Assembly (NCBI RefSeq): GCF_014651895.1
Contig: NZ_BMXT01000001.1
Coordinates: forward strand, 1,736,001-1,800,000
Length of the DNA stretch: 64,000 nt
Direction: 5' to 3'
DNA from: Rhodanobacter panaciterrae
GTDB taxonomy: Bacteria; Pseudomonadota; Gammaproteobacteria; Xanthomonadales; Rhodanobacteraceae
Positions 44,080 to 54,847 of this stretch are shown in pieces. Position 1 is the first letter of the stretch. Every line of letters begins with the position of its first letter. Below the pieces are notes generated by a model. The model was not told the DNA's origin and searched no databases. It saw only the letters and a list, made by a program, of their open reading frames with translations. The translations under genes were made by a program, and so were the position numbers.

Positions 44080-45342
44080 TTATCGCGGGTTCTGCGGATG
44101 CCGCACCTGTCCTTCCCCGCGCACTACGAATCGCTCCACCGTCAGCGCTTCGGCGCCCATCGGGCCGTAGGCATGCAAGCGCGTGGTCGAGATACCGATC
44201 TCGGCGCCTAGACCCAGCTCACCACCATCACTGAAGCGTGAGGAGGCGTTGACCATCACTACAGCCGAACGAATCGCCTGCACGAAGCGTTGCGCGGCAG
44301 CTTCGTCAGCGGTGGCGATGACTTCGGTGTGGTCGGAACCGTAGCGGCGGATGTGCGCGATGGCCTCGTCGAGATCGTCGACTACGCGCACGGCGAGGAT
44401 CAGGTCCAGGAATTCGGCGGCGTAGTCGTCGTCAGTGGCGGCGTGCATATCGGGTACCAGAGCACGGCTGCGCTCGTCGCCGCGCAGCTCGACACCGCGC
44501 TCGCGCAAGGCCTGCGCCGCCTGCGGCAGGAATGCGTCGGTGATATCCCGATGCACCAGCAGTGTTTCCAGTGCATTGCACACACCGGGGCGCGAGGTCT
44601 TGCCGTCGATCAACAAATTCAGGGCGAGCGCGGGGTCGGCGGCGCGATCCACATAGAGGTGGCAGACGCCTTTGTAGTGCTTGATCACCGGCACGCGCGC
44701 GTGTTCGGCAACGAAGCGGATCAGACCTTCGCCACCACGCGGAATGGCGAGATCGACGATGTCGCTCAGCTGCAGCAGCTCGACCATCGTCTCGCGGCGC
44801 AGATCCTCGACCAGGGTCAACGCGGCGGCCGGCACACCGTGCACTTCCAGTGCCGACTTCAGCGCCGCGGCAATCGCCATGTTGGAGTGGATCGCCTCGG
44901 AGCCACCGCGCAGGATCACACCGTTGCCGGCCATGAGGCACAACGCCGCGGCATCCGCTGTGACGTTGGGGCGCGCCTCGTAGATCATCGCGATGACACC
45001 GAGCGGGATGCGCACGCGCTCGACCGACAAGCCGTTCGGCCGTGTCTCGCGGCGCGTCACCACGCCAACCGGATCGGGCAGTCCAGCCACTTCGCGCAAC
45101 GCATTGGCGATGCCGCTCACGCGCACCTCGTCGAGCCGCAGGCGATCGAGCATCGCACCCTGCACGCCTTTCGCCGCAGCCTGCTGCATGTCGCGCGCAT
45201 TCGCAGCCAGTACCGCGTCGCACTGCGCTTCCAGTGCGACGGCCATGTCACGCAGCAGCGCACGCTTGGTTTCGCTGCCGAGCGCGGCGACGAACTGTGC
45301 AGCATCGCGGCAGGCCAGCGCCTGCTGACGGATCTCGCTCAT
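44080..45342 (-). CDS. proA: Gamma-glutamyl phosphate reductase
   Basis: A 420-residue ProA, reducing gamma-glutamyl phosphate to glutamate semialdehyde for proline. The conserved blocks [53 protein letters not shown] and [15 protein letters not shown] (catalytic Cys) are all visible. The ATG at 45342 overlaps the proB stop by four bases. It is the last gene of the arg-pro operon; I see no clear terminator after it. Confidence 0.97.
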   Translation of the reverse strand: MSEIRQQALACRDAAQFVAALGSETKRALLRDMAVALEAQCDAVLAANARDMQQAAAKGVQGAMLDRLRLDEVRVSGIANALREVAGLPDPVGVVTRRETRPNGLSVERVRIPLGVIAMIYEARPNVTADAAALCLMAGNGVILRGGSEAIHSNMAIAAALKSALEVHGVPAAALTLVEDLRRETMVELLQLSDIVDLAIPRGGEGLIRFVAEHARVPVIKHYKGVCHLYVDRAADPALALNLLIDGKTSRPGVCNALETLLVHRDITDAFLPQAAQALRERGVELRGDERSRALVPDMHAATDDDYAAEFLDLILAVRVVDDLDEAIAHIRRYGSDHTEVIATADEAAAQRFVQAIRSAVVMVNASSRFSDGGELGLGAEIGISTTRLHAYGPMGAEALTVERFVVRGEGQVRHPQNPR

Positions 45343-46493
45343 GTCGTTGCCTCCATCTCGCTCACGGTAGCAAGGTCGTCGCGATGCACCACTTCGGCGC
45401 CATAGCTGTAGCCGAGTACGCTCTCGATCTCGCGGCTGTGCCGTCCTGCCAGTCGGCGCACCTCGGCCGCACCGTACTGGCACAGGCCGCGGCCGACCGG
45501 TCGCCCGGTCGCATCGACGATCTCCACCAGATCGCCGCGATGGAACTCGCCCTCGGCACCCAGCACGCCGCCCGGCAGCAGCGAGACACGACCGCTGGCC
45601 AGCGCCAGCGTCGCGCCGGCGTCGATACGGATACGCCCCGCTGCGGCCGGTGCATGCCGCAACCAATACTTGCGCGCCTGCATGCGGCTGGATGCGGCGG
45701 CGAATAGCGTGCCGTACAGGCGATCATGTTGAAGCCCTTGGACAGTCGCCGCGTCGCGACCATCGAACAGCGCCGTGGGAATGCCCGCGGCAGCGGCCTT
45801 CGCCGCCGCCTCCAGCTTGGTGCGCATGCCGCCCGTGCCTGCCACGCTGCCACTGCCACCGGCCATCGCCAGGATCGATGGCGTTAACACAGGCACATGA
45901 CTGATCGGCGTCGCCGCCGGATCGTGACGCGGATCAGCGCTGTACAACGCATCGACATCCGAGGCGATCAGCAACAGGTCGGCATCGACCAGTGCGGCGA
46001 CGATCGCGGCGAGATTGTCGTTGTCGCCGAGTTTCAGCTCGTCCACCGCCACGGTATCGTTCTCGTTCACCACCGGCAGCACGTTCAGCGCCAGCAGTTC
46101 GCGCAGTGTGGCGCGCGCGTTGAGGTAGCGCCGACGATTGCGCAAGTCGTCATGAGTCAGCAGCACTTGGGCCACCGGACGCGCGGACAGCGACTGCCAC
46201 AACGCAATCATCGGAGCCTGGCCCAAGGCCGCCAGCGCCTGACGCGCGGCAAGACCGCCGCCATCCACCGCATGCTGGCGCAGCAGCGCACGACCCGCGG
46301 CTACCGCGCCGGAGGACACCAAAACGACCTGACGGCCATCGGCATGACTGGCGGTGATGAACGCGGCCAGCGCTTCGGCATAACGTGGCGTGAGACCGCC
46401 ACCATCGGCGGCGAGCAGGTTGCTGCCCACTTTCAGCACGGCACGACGCCAGCGTGGCAACACCTGTTCGGGCAATTCCACGCGCACGCTCAT
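45339..46493 (-). CDS. proB: Glutamate 5-kinase
   Basis: A 384-residue ProB with an amino acid kinase domain ([59 protein letters not shown]) and a C-terminal PUA domain (about 290-370, [20 protein letters not shown]). It catalyses the first, feedback-controlled step of proline synthesis. GAGGGG lies 8 bases before the ATG at 46493; an in-frame start five codons earlier overlaps argH only slightly and was not chosen. Confidence 0.96.
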   Translation of the reverse strand: MSVRVELPEQVLPRWRRAVLKVGSNLLAADGGGLTPRYAEALAAFITASHADGRQVVLVSSGAVAAGRALLRQHAVDGGGLAARQALAALGQAPMIALWQSLSARPVAQVLLTHDDLRNRRRYLNARATLRELLALNVLPVVNENDTVAVDELKLGDNDNLAAIVAALVDADLLLIASDVDALYSADPRHDPAATPISHVPVLTPSILAMAGGSGSVAGTGGMRTKLEAAAKAAAAGIPTALFDGRDAATVQGLQHDRLYGTLFAAASSRMQARKYWLRHAPAAAGRIRIDAGATLALASGRVSLLPGGVLGAEGEFHRGDLVEIVDATGRPVGRGLCQYGAAEVRRLAGRHSREIESVLGYSYGAEVVHRDDLATVSEMEATT

Positions 46494-46504
46494 GCCGCCA
46501 CCCC

Positions 46505-47800
46505 TCAACCAGTCAGTTGATCCAGTCGTCCCCGCAGTTCATCCAGCCGCAGGTCGTTGCCGGCACCGGGCGACACGCGCGCGGCGAGGCTGCTCTCCGG
46601 TGTGCGGCCCTGGTCGGCTGTGGCGGCCGTTTCCGCCGCCGCACGGTAGGCGTCGCGGAACGGCACGCCGGCCGCGGCCTGTTCGATCGCCACGTCGGTG
46701 GCATACATCGCCGGCTCGATCGCGGCGCGCATGGCCACTTCATTCCACTGCAGCCGCGCCAGCAGATCAGGCACCAGTTCCAGCGCGCCCAGACCGTGTC
46801 GGCAGCCATGGAACAGCGAACCCTTGGAGAACTGCAGGTCACGCTGGTAGCCGGACGGCAGCGACAGCAGCTGTTCGATCTCGGTACGCGCGGCGGCGAC
46901 GCTGGCGTAGCTGGCGCGCAACAGTTCCACCACGTCGGGATTGCGCTTGTTCGGCATGATCGAGCTGCCGGTGGTGTATTCGGCTGGCAGCTTCACGAAA
47001 TTGAATTCGGCAGTGGTGAACAGCGACAGATCCCATGCCAGCCGGCGCAGATCGAGCAACGCGCTGCCGATCGCTTCCAGCACCGCCATCTCGAATTTTC
47101 CGCGCGAGAGCTGCGCGTAGATCGGCGAGACTTGCATGCGCGCGAAGCCGAGCGCCTGCGTGGTGTGCTCGCGGTCCAGCTTGAGGTTGACGCCGTAGCC
47201 AGCCGCCGTACCGAGCGGGTTCGCATCGATCCATGTAGCCGTCTGTTGTGCCCGCAACGCGTTGTCGATGAAACCCTCGGCGAAACCGGCAAACCACATC
47301 GCGGTGGACGAGACCACCGCACGCTGCAGGTGGGTATAGCCGGGCAACGGCAATGCGGGCTGCGCCGCACGCTCGAGACAGACCTGCGCGATCGCGCGGC
47401 AATGCACCTGCAGCACAGTCAACTGATCCTTCAGCCACAGCCGGGTGGCAACCAGGATCTGGTCGTTGCGGCTGCGTCCGGTGTGTACGCGACGGCCGGC
47501 ATCGCCGAGTCGTTCGGTGAGCCTTGCCTCGATCGCCGAATGGCCGTCCTCGTAGCGCTCGTCCAGCACGAAGCCGCCGGCACTGAAATCGGTTGCCAGC
47601 ACATCCAGCTCGCGCTTCAAGGCCGCCGCTTCGTCGGCACTGACCACGCCGATATTCGCCAGCCCTTCCACATGCGCCTTGCTGGCGGTGATGTCATGCA
47701 GGAAGAACTCGCGATCGAGCAGCACGTCGTCGCCGGCGAGGAACTTCATGATCTTCGCATCGATCTGCACGCCGGATTTTTGCCAGAGCGGCTGGGTCAT
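46505..47800 (-). CDS. argH: Argininosuccinate lyase
   Basis: A 431-residue fumarase-superfamily enzyme, releasing arginine and fumarate. Signature [12 protein letters not shown] and [29 protein letters not shown] are conserved, as is [13 protein letters not shown]. The start overlaps the argC stop (ATGA). The last step of arginine synthesis is thus encoded after argG and argC in one unit. Confidence 0.97.
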   Translation of the reverse strand: MTQPLWQKSGVQIDAKIMKFLAGDDVLLDREFFLHDITASKAHVEGLANIGVVSADEAAALKRELDVLATDFSAGGFVLDERYEDGHSAIEARLTERLGDAGRRVHTGRSRNDQILVATRLWLKDQLTVLQVHCRAIAQVCLERAAQPALPLPGYTHLQRAVVSSTAMWFAGFAEGFIDNALRAQQTATWIDANPLGTAAGYGVNLKLDREHTTQALGFARMQVSPIYAQLSRGKFEMAVLEAIGSALLDLRRLAWDLSLFTTAEFNFVKLPAEYTTGSSIMPNKRNPDVVELLRASYASVAAARTEIEQLLSLPSGYQRDLQFSKGSLFHGCRHGLGALELVPDLLARLQWNEVAMRAAIEPAMYATDVAIEQAAAGVPFRDAYRAAAETAATADQGRTPESSLAARVSPGAGNDLRLDELRGRLDQLTG

Positions 47801-48771
47801 GGTGTGTCCTCGACTTGGCCAAGCGGAATGGCGGTGTATTCGTCCACGCCGATCGCGCGGTTGATGTTCTGCATGGCCTGGGTGGCCGCACCCTTCAGCA
47901 GGTTGTCCAGTGTCGCCACCACGACTATGCGTTTGCCATCCGCCGATAGGGCGAAACCGCCGATCTCGGCATGATGGCGATGGGCGATGCGACTGACCCA
48001 CGGCGCCTCGTCGGTCACCTTCACCAGCTTCTGGCGATCGTAGGCCGCGTGAAAACGGGCAAGCACATCCTCGCGCTTCAGCGGACGGGTGAGATACAGA
48101 TTGGTGGTGACGGTGAGGCCACGAAAATGCGGCGCCACGTGCGGCATGAACTCCACCGGCACGCCGAGCCGGAACGACGCTTCCTTCTCGTGCATGTGGC
48201 CGGTGAGCGCATACGGCATCAGGTTGTCGCGCAGCTTGTCCGGGTCGTTCTTGTCCGACGGCGTGGTGCCGGCACCGGAATAACCGGACACGCCGAAGCA
48301 CACCGGTGGTGCGGCGAGTAGATCCTTCAGCGGCGCGATCGACAACTGCATCGCGGTGGCGTAGCAGCCGGGATTGCTGATGCGCTTTTCGCCGCGCCAC
48401 TTGTCGCGCGTCAACTCGGGCAGCCCGTAATACCAGTGGGCGTCGAAACGGTAATCGGCAGAAAGATCCACGATCAGCGGATCAGCACCCGCTGCATCGA
48501 ACGCCGCGACACAGATCTCGGCCTTGCCATTGGGCAATGCCAGGACCACCACGTCGGCGCCCAGCTTCGGCAGATCTTCGTGCGCCGGTGCGCTGTAGCG
48601 CAGCTCGCCACGGTACTCGGAAACATGCGCGTCGACGCGCTGGCCGTCCAGCTCGCGCGAGGAGACGAAGGCCAGTTCCAGCGCCGGATGCGCCGCGATC
48701 AAGCGGATCAGCTCCGCGCCGGTATGCCCGCGTGCGCCGACGATGCCGATGCGTTTCCTGTTCGTGCTCAT
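47797..48771 (-). CDS. argC: N-acetyl-gamma-glutamyl-phosphate reductase
   Basis: A 324-residue ArgC, reducing N-acetylglutamyl phosphate to the semialdehyde. It has the Rossmann [17 protein letters not shown], the catalytic-Cys motif [13 protein letters not shown] and SGYSGAG. Three bases separate it from the argAB stop upstream, and it overlaps argH by four bases, so it is tightly coupled to both. Confidence 0.97.
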   Translation of the reverse strand: MSTNRKRIGIVGARGHTGAELIRLIAAHPALELAFVSSRELDGQRVDAHVSEYRGELRYSAPAHEDLPKLGADVVVLALPNGKAEICVAAFDAAGADPLIVDLSADYRFDAHWYYGLPELTRDKWRGEKRISNPGCYATAMQLSIAPLKDLLAAPPVCFGVSGYSGAGTTPSDKNDPDKLRDNLMPYALTGHMHEKEASFRLGVPVEFMPHVAPHFRGLTVTTNLYLTRPLKREDVLARFHAAYDRQKLVKVTDEAPWVSRIAHRHHAEIGGFALSADGKRIVVVATLDNLLKGAATQAMQNINRAIGVDEYTAIPLGQVEDTP

Positions 48772-48774
48772 GCT

Positions 48775-50106
48775 TCAGTCCGTCAAGGTCGGTTGCCGCT
48801 GTGCGCAATGCGTCACGCAGCGGGCGATGGTGTCGAAATCGTGGATGCCGTACCAGAACACCTTCCAGTGCGGCTGCTTGAGGCAGCCATCGGACTCGGC
48901 GTAATAGAAAGGATTGACCGGATTGCCGTGGCGCGAGCGCCAGAACAGCCGCGGGTTTTCCTCGCGCATCACCTGCCATACCGCACGCCCCAAACCCTCG
49001 CCCTGCGCGTCATCGAGCACGGCGAACTTGTCCAGATACGGCAAACCCTGCTCGTTGTCGACATGTTCTTCGGTGAGGATCATCGCGGTGCGATAGTTCT
49101 CGCTTACGTAGATGCGCAGTGGCTTAGTACGTTCGAAATAGTCCGGCACCAACGTGCGCCCGAAACTCGATTCGATCAGCGTGCGCATCCGCGCCAGGTC
49201 GATACCTTTCCACGAGTCGAATGTCAGCACCTTCTCGCCGCGCCGTACCAGGGTGCCCGAACCCTTGTGGGTGAACAGCTCCTTGGCCAGTTCCGCGGGC
49301 CGGGTGATCGACACCGACGAGGTCAGCGGCAGGTCGGCCAGCAGGTCGGCGATCTGCTCCAGTTTCAGGCGCATGCCGCCGTTGATCCACGGCTGCGCCA
49401 TCAGGTGCTCGTACTCGGTGGACAAGTTGATCGAGTCGATCAGCTTGCCCTGCTCGTCGAGCAAACCGCCGGTACCGGTGAGGAACACGATCTTGTAAGG
49501 CTGCAGCACGCGCACCAGTTCGTTGGCGGCGAAGTCGGCGTTGATGTTGAGAATCTGCCCTTCGTCGGTCTCGGCGAGGCTGGCGATCACCGGAATCGAG
49601 TTGGCACGCAGGCTCGCCTCGATCGGCGCCAGGTTGATGCTGTCGACCTTGCCGACCATGCCATAGGTGTCGCGATCCAGATAGCTGGCCATGAATACGC
49701 CGGTCGCCACCGAGGTGGCGCGCGTGTCCATCGACTGCAGTGCCTCGACCAGCTTCAGGTTCTGCTGCTGGAACACGCGCCGCACGATGCCGAGCGCCTT
49801 CGGCGAAGTGACGCGCAGGCCGCCCACGGTGTGTTTCTCGATGCCAGCCGCAGACAGTTCCTCGTCCAGCTGCGGGCCGGCGCCGTGCAGCACGATTGGG
49901 GTCAATCCAACCTGCTGCAGAAAAGTCAGCGACGAGGCGAGATCGGCCAGCTCATCGCGCAGCACGGCGCCGCCCACCTTCACCACCGCGAAGCGCTTGG
50001 CGTCGACTTCGGAGAAGCGCTTGAGGTACTGCTGGATTTCCTTCGCGCTGCCCATGCTCGAGAGCAGACGCACGATGGTCTTGCGAGTGTGCTTATGCGT
50101 TTCCAC
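48775..50106 (-). CDS. argAB: Bifunctional N-acetylglutamate kinase / synthase fusion
   Basis: A 443-residue fusion of an amino acid kinase domain (about 1-285, [51 protein letters not shown]) and a C-terminal GNAT domain (about 295-443, [47 protein letters not shown]). This vertebrate-like NAGS-K arrangement is known from xanthomonads. It makes and phosphorylates N-acetylglutamate. I prefer the GTG at 50106, because the following [18 protein letters not shown] is conserved in relatives as I recall; an ATG at 50055 is the alternative. It overlaps argE' by 14 bases. Confidence 0.92.
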   Translation of the reverse strand: METHKHTRKTIVRLLSSMGSAKEIQQYLKRFSEVDAKRFAVVKVGGAVLRDELADLASSLTFLQQVGLTPIVLHGAGPQLDEELSAAGIEKHTVGGLRVTSPKALGIVRRVFQQQNLKLVEALQSMDTRATSVATGVFMASYLDRDTYGMVGKVDSINLAPIEASLRANSIPVIASLAETDEGQILNINADFAANELVRVLQPYKIVFLTGTGGLLDEQGKLIDSINLSTEYEHLMAQPWINGGMRLKLEQIADLLADLPLTSSVSITRPAELAKELFTHKGSGTLVRRGEKVLTFDSWKGIDLARMRTLIESSFGRTLVPDYFERTKPLRIYVSENYRTAMILTEEHVDNEQGLPYLDKFAVLDDAQGEGLGRAVWQVMREENPRLFWRSRHGNPVNPFYYAESDGCLKQPHWKVFWYGIHDFDTIARCVTHCAQRQPTLTD

Positions 50107-51193
50107 TGTCGACGATCCGGTAGATGGTTTCTGCGTACTGCTGCAATTGGTCGAGTGCGACCCACTCGTCGGCGCTGTGCGCCTGCGCGATGTCGCCGGG
50201 GCCGTAGACGAAGGCGGTGTAGCCGGCGGCAGAGAACAGCGCGGCCTCGGTCCAGAAGTCCACCGCATTGCCGATCGGCAGCTCCAGTTCGTCGGCGATG
50301 TCGCGGGCGGCCAGACGGCGCTCCTCGGCCCGTGCGGTATCGCCGGCCGGCAGCGAGGCGCCACGGAAGGTCTCGGTGAACTCGACCGGCGCAGGCTCCA
50401 CCAAGGTAGAGAACCGCTGCAGCAACTGGTCTGGATCCATCGTCGGCAGCGGGCGGAAGCCGAAACGCACCTCCGCCGTCGGCGCGATCATGTTCGCCTT
50501 GATGCCGCCTTCGATGCGGCCGATGTTGAAACGCAGTCCGGTGAGTCCGCCGAAGCGTTCGTGCGACTGTGCGGTGACGAAATCCAGCGCCGCGTCGCCC
50601 CAGCGCACTGTCTGGTGCAAGGCGCTGTCGCTGGGCTTCTGCTCACCCGAGGCGTGGCCGGCGTGACCGGCGAAACGCATCAGCACCGACTGGATGCCGC
50701 GATGCGCGAGCACCGCTTCGGCCTTGGTCGGCTCGGCCACGATCACCGCCTGGTAGTCGTGCGACTCGCCGAGGAAACCGGCGATGCAACGTGGATCGTT
50801 CGCCTCCTCGTCGGTGGACAGCAGCAGCGCCAGCGGGCCGTCGGTGGCATTCGCCACCGCCAGCAACGCTGCCGCTGCACCCTTGATGTCGCAGGCACCG
50901 AGGCCGATCGCACGATCCGCGGTGACCCGCAGTTCGTGCGGGCTCGCACTCCAGTGCGGCGAATCGGGCACTGTGTCCATATGCACGTTGAACAGGTATT
51001 TCGGCTGGCCGCGCACCGCATGCAAGGTCACGGCGCCGGCGCCGTAGTCGGTCACCTTGACGTCGAAGCCAGGTAACTGCGCGCGCAGATAATCGAAGAT
51101 GCCATCGGTGCCGATCGCACGCGGCGGATTGCGCGTGTCGAAACCGACCAGCGCCTTCAGATGCTCCAGCGTGGCATCGAGCAAGCTGCTCAT
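50093..51193 (-). CDS. argE': Probable N-acetylcitrulline deacetylase (ArgE')
   Basis: A 366-residue M20-family metallo-deacylase: [36 protein letters not shown], then a dimerisation domain with GHAGHASG. The family includes acetylornithine deacetylase, but in organisms with an N-acetylornithine transcarbamylase the enzyme acts on N-acetylcitrulline. Since argF' here is of that type, acetylcitrulline is the likely substrate. The start overlaps argG by ATGA. Confidence 0.88.
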   Translation of the reverse strand: MSSLLDATLEHLKALVGFDTRNPPRAIGTDGIFDYLRAQLPGFDVKVTDYGAGAVTLHAVRGQPKYLFNVHMDTVPDSPHWSASPHELRVTADRAIGLGACDIKGAAAALLAVANATDGPLALLLSTDEEANDPRCIAGFLGESHDYQAVIVAEPTKAEAVLAHRGIQSVLMRFAGHAGHASGEQKPSDSALHQTVRWGDAALDFVTAQSHERFGGLTGLRFNIGRIEGGIKANMIAPTAEVRFGFRPLPTMDPDQLLQRFSTLVEPAPVEFTETFRGASLPAGDTARAEERRLAARDIADELELPIGNAVDFWTEAALFSAAGYTAFVYGPGDIAQAHSADEWVALDQLQQYAETIYRIVDSGNA

Positions 51194-52383
51194 CCGCGGT
51201 TGACCTCGGCCCACAGCGTGCTGCTCATGCCGAACAGCTTGATGAAGCCTTCGGCCTCCTCCACACCCCAGTCGGCCGACTGCGCGTAGGTGGCGCCCTT
51301 GGCGTTGAGGATGTGCTTCGACTCGACCGCGACGGCGTTGACGATGCCGCCGCTGGTTTCCAGCGTCACCTCGCCGTTGACGGTGGACTGGCTGGAGGCA
51401 AGGAAGGCTTCCAGGTCGGTCTTAAGCGGGTCGTGGAAGAAGCCCTCGTACACGATTTCCACCCATTTGCGTGCTACCTCGGGCTTGAAACGGTTCTGCT
51501 GCTTGGACAGCACCGCCTCTTCCAGCGCACGATGCGCGGCCAGCAGCGCGGTCAGGCCGGGCGCCTCGAAAATGATGCGGCCCTTCAGGCCGATCGTGGT
51601 GTCGCCGGTGTAGATGCCGCGGCCGACGCCGTACTGGGCAAACAAACCGTTCAATTTGGCCAGCATGATGTGGCCGGCGATCTTCTCGCCATCCAGCGTC
51701 ACTGCCTCGCCCTTCACGAAGCCGATCTTCACGCGCAGCGGTTTGGACGGCCATTCAGCGCGTGGCTTGCACCAGCCTGCCGCACCCTCGCCCGGCGCCT
51801 GCCAGCGATCGATCTCGCCGCCGGACATGGTCAGGCCGAGCAGGTTTTCGTTGATCGTGTAGGCCTGCTGTTTGGCACGCACGCCGAAGCCACGCTCCTC
51901 GAGATATTTCTGCTCATAGGCGCGCGTCTGGGTGTGCTCCTTCTGGATCTCGCGGATCGGCGCCACGATCTCGAAGTCGCCCAGCGCCTTCACCGTGAGA
52001 TCAAAGCGCACCTGGTCGTTGCCCATGCCGGTGCAGCCATGCGCAATGGCACGGGTGCCCAGCTCGGCGGCGCGCTTGATCGCCGCATCGACGATCAGGT
52101 AACGATCGGAGACCAGCAACGGGTACTGGCCCTGGTAACCCTCGCCTGCCTGCACGAAGGGTTTCACGAAGCCCTCCCAGATCGCCGGACCGCCATCGAC
52201 GGTGACGTGCGAGGCGACGCGCAGCTCAGCCGCGCGCTGCTCGATGAAGGCGCGTTCCTCTGCATCGACACCGCCGGTGTCGGCAAACACGGTATGCACG
52301 GCCCAGCCGCGCTCCTGCAGGTAAGGCACGCAGAAGCTGGTGTCGAGGCCACCGGAAAACGCGAGAACGATGTCTTTGCTCAT
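51190..52383 (-). CDS. argG: Argininosuccinate synthase
   Basis: A 397-residue ArgG joining citrulline and aspartate with ATP. The PP-loop [10 protein letters not shown] is at the N-terminus, and [14 protein letters not shown] and [17 protein letters not shown] are present. It follows osmC with a 29-base gap and is coupled to argE'. It sits between the transcarbamylase end of the operon and the later-acting argH. Confidence 0.95.
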   Translation of the reverse strand: MSKDIVLAFSGGLDTSFCVPYLQERGWAVHTVFADTGGVDAEERAFIEQRAAELRVASHVTVDGGPAIWEGFVKPFVQAGEGYQGQYPLLVSDRYLIVDAAIKRAAELGTRAIAHGCTGMGNDQVRFDLTVKALGDFEIVAPIREIQKEHTQTRAYEQKYLEERGFGVRAKQQAYTINENLLGLTMSGGEIDRWQAPGEGAAGWCKPRAEWPSKPLRVKIGFVKGEAVTLDGEKIAGHIMLAKLNGLFAQYGVGRGIYTGDTTIGLKGRIIFEAPGLTALLAAHRALEEAVLSKQQNRFKPEVARKWVEIVYEGFFHDPLKTDLEAFLASSQSTVNGEVTLETSGGIVNAVAVESKHILNAKGATYAQSADWGVEEAEGFIKLFGMSSTLWAEVNRG

Positions 52384-52412
52384 GGCTTGCAGATCCTGGA
52401 AATAAGAAACGA

Positions 52413-52892
52413 TCAGACAGATTCGACGATGATGCGCGGCTCGCAGCGCACCGGGAAATTCACGGAATTGGCAATGAAGCAGGCGTGGTGCGCATCGTCG
52501 TGCGCGGCGGCAGCCTTGGCCAGGTCGCTGGCGGCACTGATGGTCACCGTCGGATGCAGCACCACCTCGACGAAGCGGCCACCATTGCCTTCGGTCGTCA
52601 TCGCGCCTTCGGCGGCATCGCTATACGCCGTCACCACCACGCCCGCCACCGTGGCCATATGCAGGTACGACAGCATGTGGCAAGTGGACAGCGCGGTTAT
52701 CAGCATATCTTCGGGATTGTGCTTCGCCGCGTCGCCGCGGAACGTGGGGTCGGACGAACCGGCCAGCGTCGGTTTGCCGGCGATACGGATCGCGTGGTCA
52801 CGGCTGTAGTTGCGATAACCATCCGTGCCGCTGCCAAGATTGCCGGTCCACTCCACGTCGACACGATAGTGGTGCTGATGTCCGCTGCTCAT
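52413..52892 (-). CDS. OsmC-family protein
   Basis: A 159-residue OsmC/Ohr-fold protein. Two reactive-Cys regions are visible, [13 protein letters not shown] and [13 protein letters not shown], as in hydroperoxide-reducing OsmC-like proteins. The start overlaps the paiB stop by ATGA. Its presence inside an arginine operon is unusual; a role in peroxide or disulfide handling is inferred from the fold only. Confidence 0.85.
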   Translation of the reverse strand: MSSGHQHHYRVDVEWTGNLGSGTDGYRNYSRDHAIRIAGKPTLAGSSDPTFRGDAAKHNPEDMLITALSTCHMLSYLHMATVAGVVVTAYSDAAEGAMTTEGNGGRFVEVVLHPTVTISAASDLAKAAAAHDDAHHACFIANSVNFPVRCEPRIIVESV

Positions 52893-53515
52893 GAGATGGA
52901 GTCCTCTTGCTCGGCCATGAGATCGGCCAGTTCCGCGTCGCCATCGCCATTGCGTTGCCGCAGACCGCCGATCACGCCCAGGCGATTGGCTTCGTGATGG
53001 TTCTGACTCAGCTTGAACTTGCCTTCGATGCGCTCGATCGTGATCTCCAGACCAACGATGCCGCGCAACGATTTCTCGATGTGATCCTCCGGTGCATCCG
53101 ATATCTTCCACGGCACAAGCAAGCCCGCTTCATGCCGATCGGTCAACGTCTCCAGCAGCTTGCGCAGCCAGACCGCATCCTCGACCACGCGCAGCCGGCC
53201 ATGCACATGCACCACCGCGTAGTTCCAGGTCGGCACCTCGCGACCGGTCTCGTGCTTGCTCGGATACCAGTTCGGGCTGATATAGCCGTCTGGTCCGCGG
53301 AAGATCAGCAGCACTTCGGCACCATCGGCCTGCCGCAGTTCGTTGCCGCGTGCGACATGTCCGTGCAGCAGGTTATCGCCGATTAGCTCGAACGGCAGAT
53401 GGTTGGCCACCAACCCAGCTTCCGTGTGGGTCACCACGGTGGCGAACGGAAAATCATGGATCAGCCCGTGCAGGGCTTCGATTCGCGCTTCATTGAAGTA
53501 GCTGGGTGTGTACAT
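52889..53515 (-). CDS. PaiB-like FMN-binding protein
   Basis: A 208-residue PaiB-family protein: MYTPSYFNEARIEALHGLIHDFPFATVVTH at the N-terminus, then GPDGYISPNWY, VPTWNYAVVHVHGRL and KLSQNHHEANRLGVIGGL. It has a split-barrel FMN-binding fold. Bacillus PaiB is reported as a negative regulator of sporulation and protease genes, but DNA binding is not evident here. It lies 20 bases downstream of argF' on the same strand. Confidence 0.88.
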   Translation of the reverse strand: MYTPSYFNEARIEALHGLIHDFPFATVVTHTEAGLVANHLPFELIGDNLLHGHVARGNELRQADGAEVLLIFRGPDGYISPNWYPSKHETGREVPTWNYAVVHVHGRLRVVEDAVWLRKLLETLTDRHEAGLLVPWKISDAPEDHIEKSLRGIVGLEITIERIEGKFKLSQNHHEANRLGVIGGLRQRNGDGDAELADLMAEQEDSIS

Positions 53516-53535
53516 GGATCTTTCCCTGAAGAGTC

Positions 53536-54543
53536 TCAGCGACCAGCCATCAACGACGCCATCACCGCTTTCTGCACGTGCAGGCGGTTCTCGGCTTCAT
53601 CGATCGCGATGCAGGCAGGCGAATCCATCACCGCGTCGGTGGCCTTGATGTTCCGGCGCAACGGCAGGCAGTGGCTGAACAGACCGTGGTTGGTCAGCGC
53701 CATCTTCGCCTCGTCGACGATGAAGTGCTTGTGCGCGTCGCGGATCGGCTTCTCCTGCTCCCAGCGACCGAAGAACGGCAGCGCACCCCAGCTCTTGGCG
53801 TAGACCACATCGGCACCGGTGTAGGCTTCCTCAATGTTGTGGCTGACCTTTAGTGAACCACCGTTCTGTTCTGCGTTCAGACGCCCGAACTCCATGTAGC
53901 GCTCGTCCAGCACATAGTCCGGCGTCGGGCATAGCAGGGTCACGTCCATGCCCATCTTCGTCGCGATCAGCAGCGCCGAGTTCGCCACCGCGGTGTTCAG
54001 CGGCTTCGGATGGTAGGTCCAGGTCAGCACGTACTTCTTGTTCTGCAAGCTGCCCAGGTGCTCCTTCATCGCCAGCGCGTGGGCCAGCTCCTGGCAGGGA
54101 TGGGTGATCGTCTCCATGTTGATCACCGGCACCGTGGCGTACTGCGCGAACGCCTTGATCACCTTGTCCTCGCGATCCACCGCCCAGTCCTGGAACTTCG
54201 GGAACGCACGCACCGCGATCAGGTCGACGTAACGCGACAGCACCCGCGCCACTTCGGCGATGTGCTCCTCGGTATCACCGTCCATCACGCTGCCCACCTC
54301 GAACTCGATCGGCCACGCATCCTTGCCCGGCGCCAGCACGATGGCATGGCCGCCCAGGTGGAACGCCCCCAGCTCGAAGCTGGTGCGGGTGCGCATCGAC
54401 GGGTTGAAGAACATCAACGCGACGGACTTGCCGGCCAGCTGCTGGCCGCGCGGCGAGCGCTTGAACGCAGCGGCCTGCTCCAGCAACGCGTCAATCTCGC
54501 TGCGGCTGTAGTCCTGGGTGGTGAGGAAGTGGCGAATGGTCAT
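53536..54543 (-). CDS. argF': N-acetyl-L-ornithine carbamoyltransferase (ArgF')
   Basis: A 335-residue transcarbamylase of the N-acetylornithine type, making N-acetylcitrulline from carbamoyl phosphate and acetylornithine. The carbamoyl-phosphate loop FFNPSMRTRTSFE, the ITHPCQELAHA block and HCLPLRRNIKATD are present. Glu92 (GDTEEH) and Lys300 (RNIKATD) match the specificity Glu92 and carboxylated Lys302 of the Xanthomonas campestris enzyme, allowing for a two-residue gap, as I recall the numbering. TWTYHPKPLNTAVANSALL is also characteristic. It is the first gene of the arg-pro operon and has a terminator-bearing leader upstream. Confidence 0.95.
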   Translation of the reverse strand: MTIRHFLTTQDYSRSEIDALLEQAAAFKRSPRGQQLAGKSVALMFFNPSMRTRTSFELGAFHLGGHAIVLAPGKDAWPIEFEVGSVMDGDTEEHIAEVARVLSRYVDLIAVRAFPKFQDWAVDREDKVIKAFAQYATVPVINMETITHPCQELAHALAMKEHLGSLQNKKYVLTWTYHPKPLNTAVANSALLIATKMGMDVTLLCPTPDYVLDERYMEFGRLNAEQNGGSLKVSHNIEEAYTGADVVYAKSWGALPFFGRWEQEKPIRDAHKHFIVDEAKMALTNHGLFSHCLPLRRNIKATDAVMDSPACIAIDEAENRLHVQKAVMASLMAGR

Positions 54544-54571
54544 TACGGCTCCAGAATCAAAATCCCAAAAC

Positions 54572-54598
54572 AAAAAACCCGGCACATGGCCGGGTTTT
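54572..54598 (-). terminator. Strong intrinsic terminator in the argF' leader
   Basis: On the minus strand a perfect 10-bp stem (AAAACCCGGC / GCCGGGTTTT) with a CATGT loop runs into six T residues, 29 bases before the argF' ATG. No recognised gene precedes it, and the upstream glycine-zipper gene has its own hairpin. It therefore lies in the argF' 5' leader, as an attenuator would. Confidence 0.8.
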
Positions 54599-54630
54599 AT
54601 CGTCGATACACATGAAAAGCGCGCGACAGC

Positions 54631-54678
54631 CTACCCGGCCGAATGTCGATACAGCGGTCGGCGCGCACGCGACGTCAT
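54631..54678 (-). CDS. Candidate Arg-rich leader peptide of the arg operon
   Basis: A 15-codon frame, ATG to TAG, reads MTSRARRPLYRHSAG: four Arg codons (CGT, CGC, CGA, CGA), two adjacent. Its last codons and stop include GGCCGGGT, the exact complement of ACCCGGCC in the 5' arm of the terminator downstream (54588-54595). A ribosome reaching the stop would cover that segment and let the terminator form; stalling on the Arg pair would leave it free to form an antiterminator. Weak points: this ATG has no ribosome-binding site (an in-frame ATG at 54735 has GGAA upstream and would give 34 residues), and Arg codons are common in GC-rich DNA. Confidence 0.3.
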   Translation of the reverse strand: MTSRARRPLYRHSAG

Positions 54679-54811
54679 GCCAGCGGCCGCGCGGGCGCTG
54701 GTGAGTACAGTGGCGGTATAGACGGCTGCGGACATGCAGGGTTCCAGATAGTTGACGGACATGATGGCGAGAATTTCGCTGCCATGCAACAAAAAAATCG
54801 GTCCCCAAACC

Positions 54812-54837
54812 AAATCGCCGCCCGAAGGCGGCGATTT
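54812..54837 (-). terminator. Hairpin after the glycine-zipper gene
   Basis: An 11-bp stem AAATCGCCGCC/GGCGGCGATTT with a CGAA/TTCG loop lies 11 bases after the stop at 54848. On the minus strand a T-rich run (ATTTTTTT) follows only about 15 bases later, so it is an imperfect intrinsic terminator. Confidence 0.6.
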
Positions 54838-54847
54838 GACTGGCAGA

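Noticed and set aside
54557..54808. An 83-codon minus-strand frame overlapping the argF' leader terminator
   Set aside because: It would be translated through the terminator, has no ribosome-binding site, and no similarity; the shorter Arg-rich frame is in a different frame.
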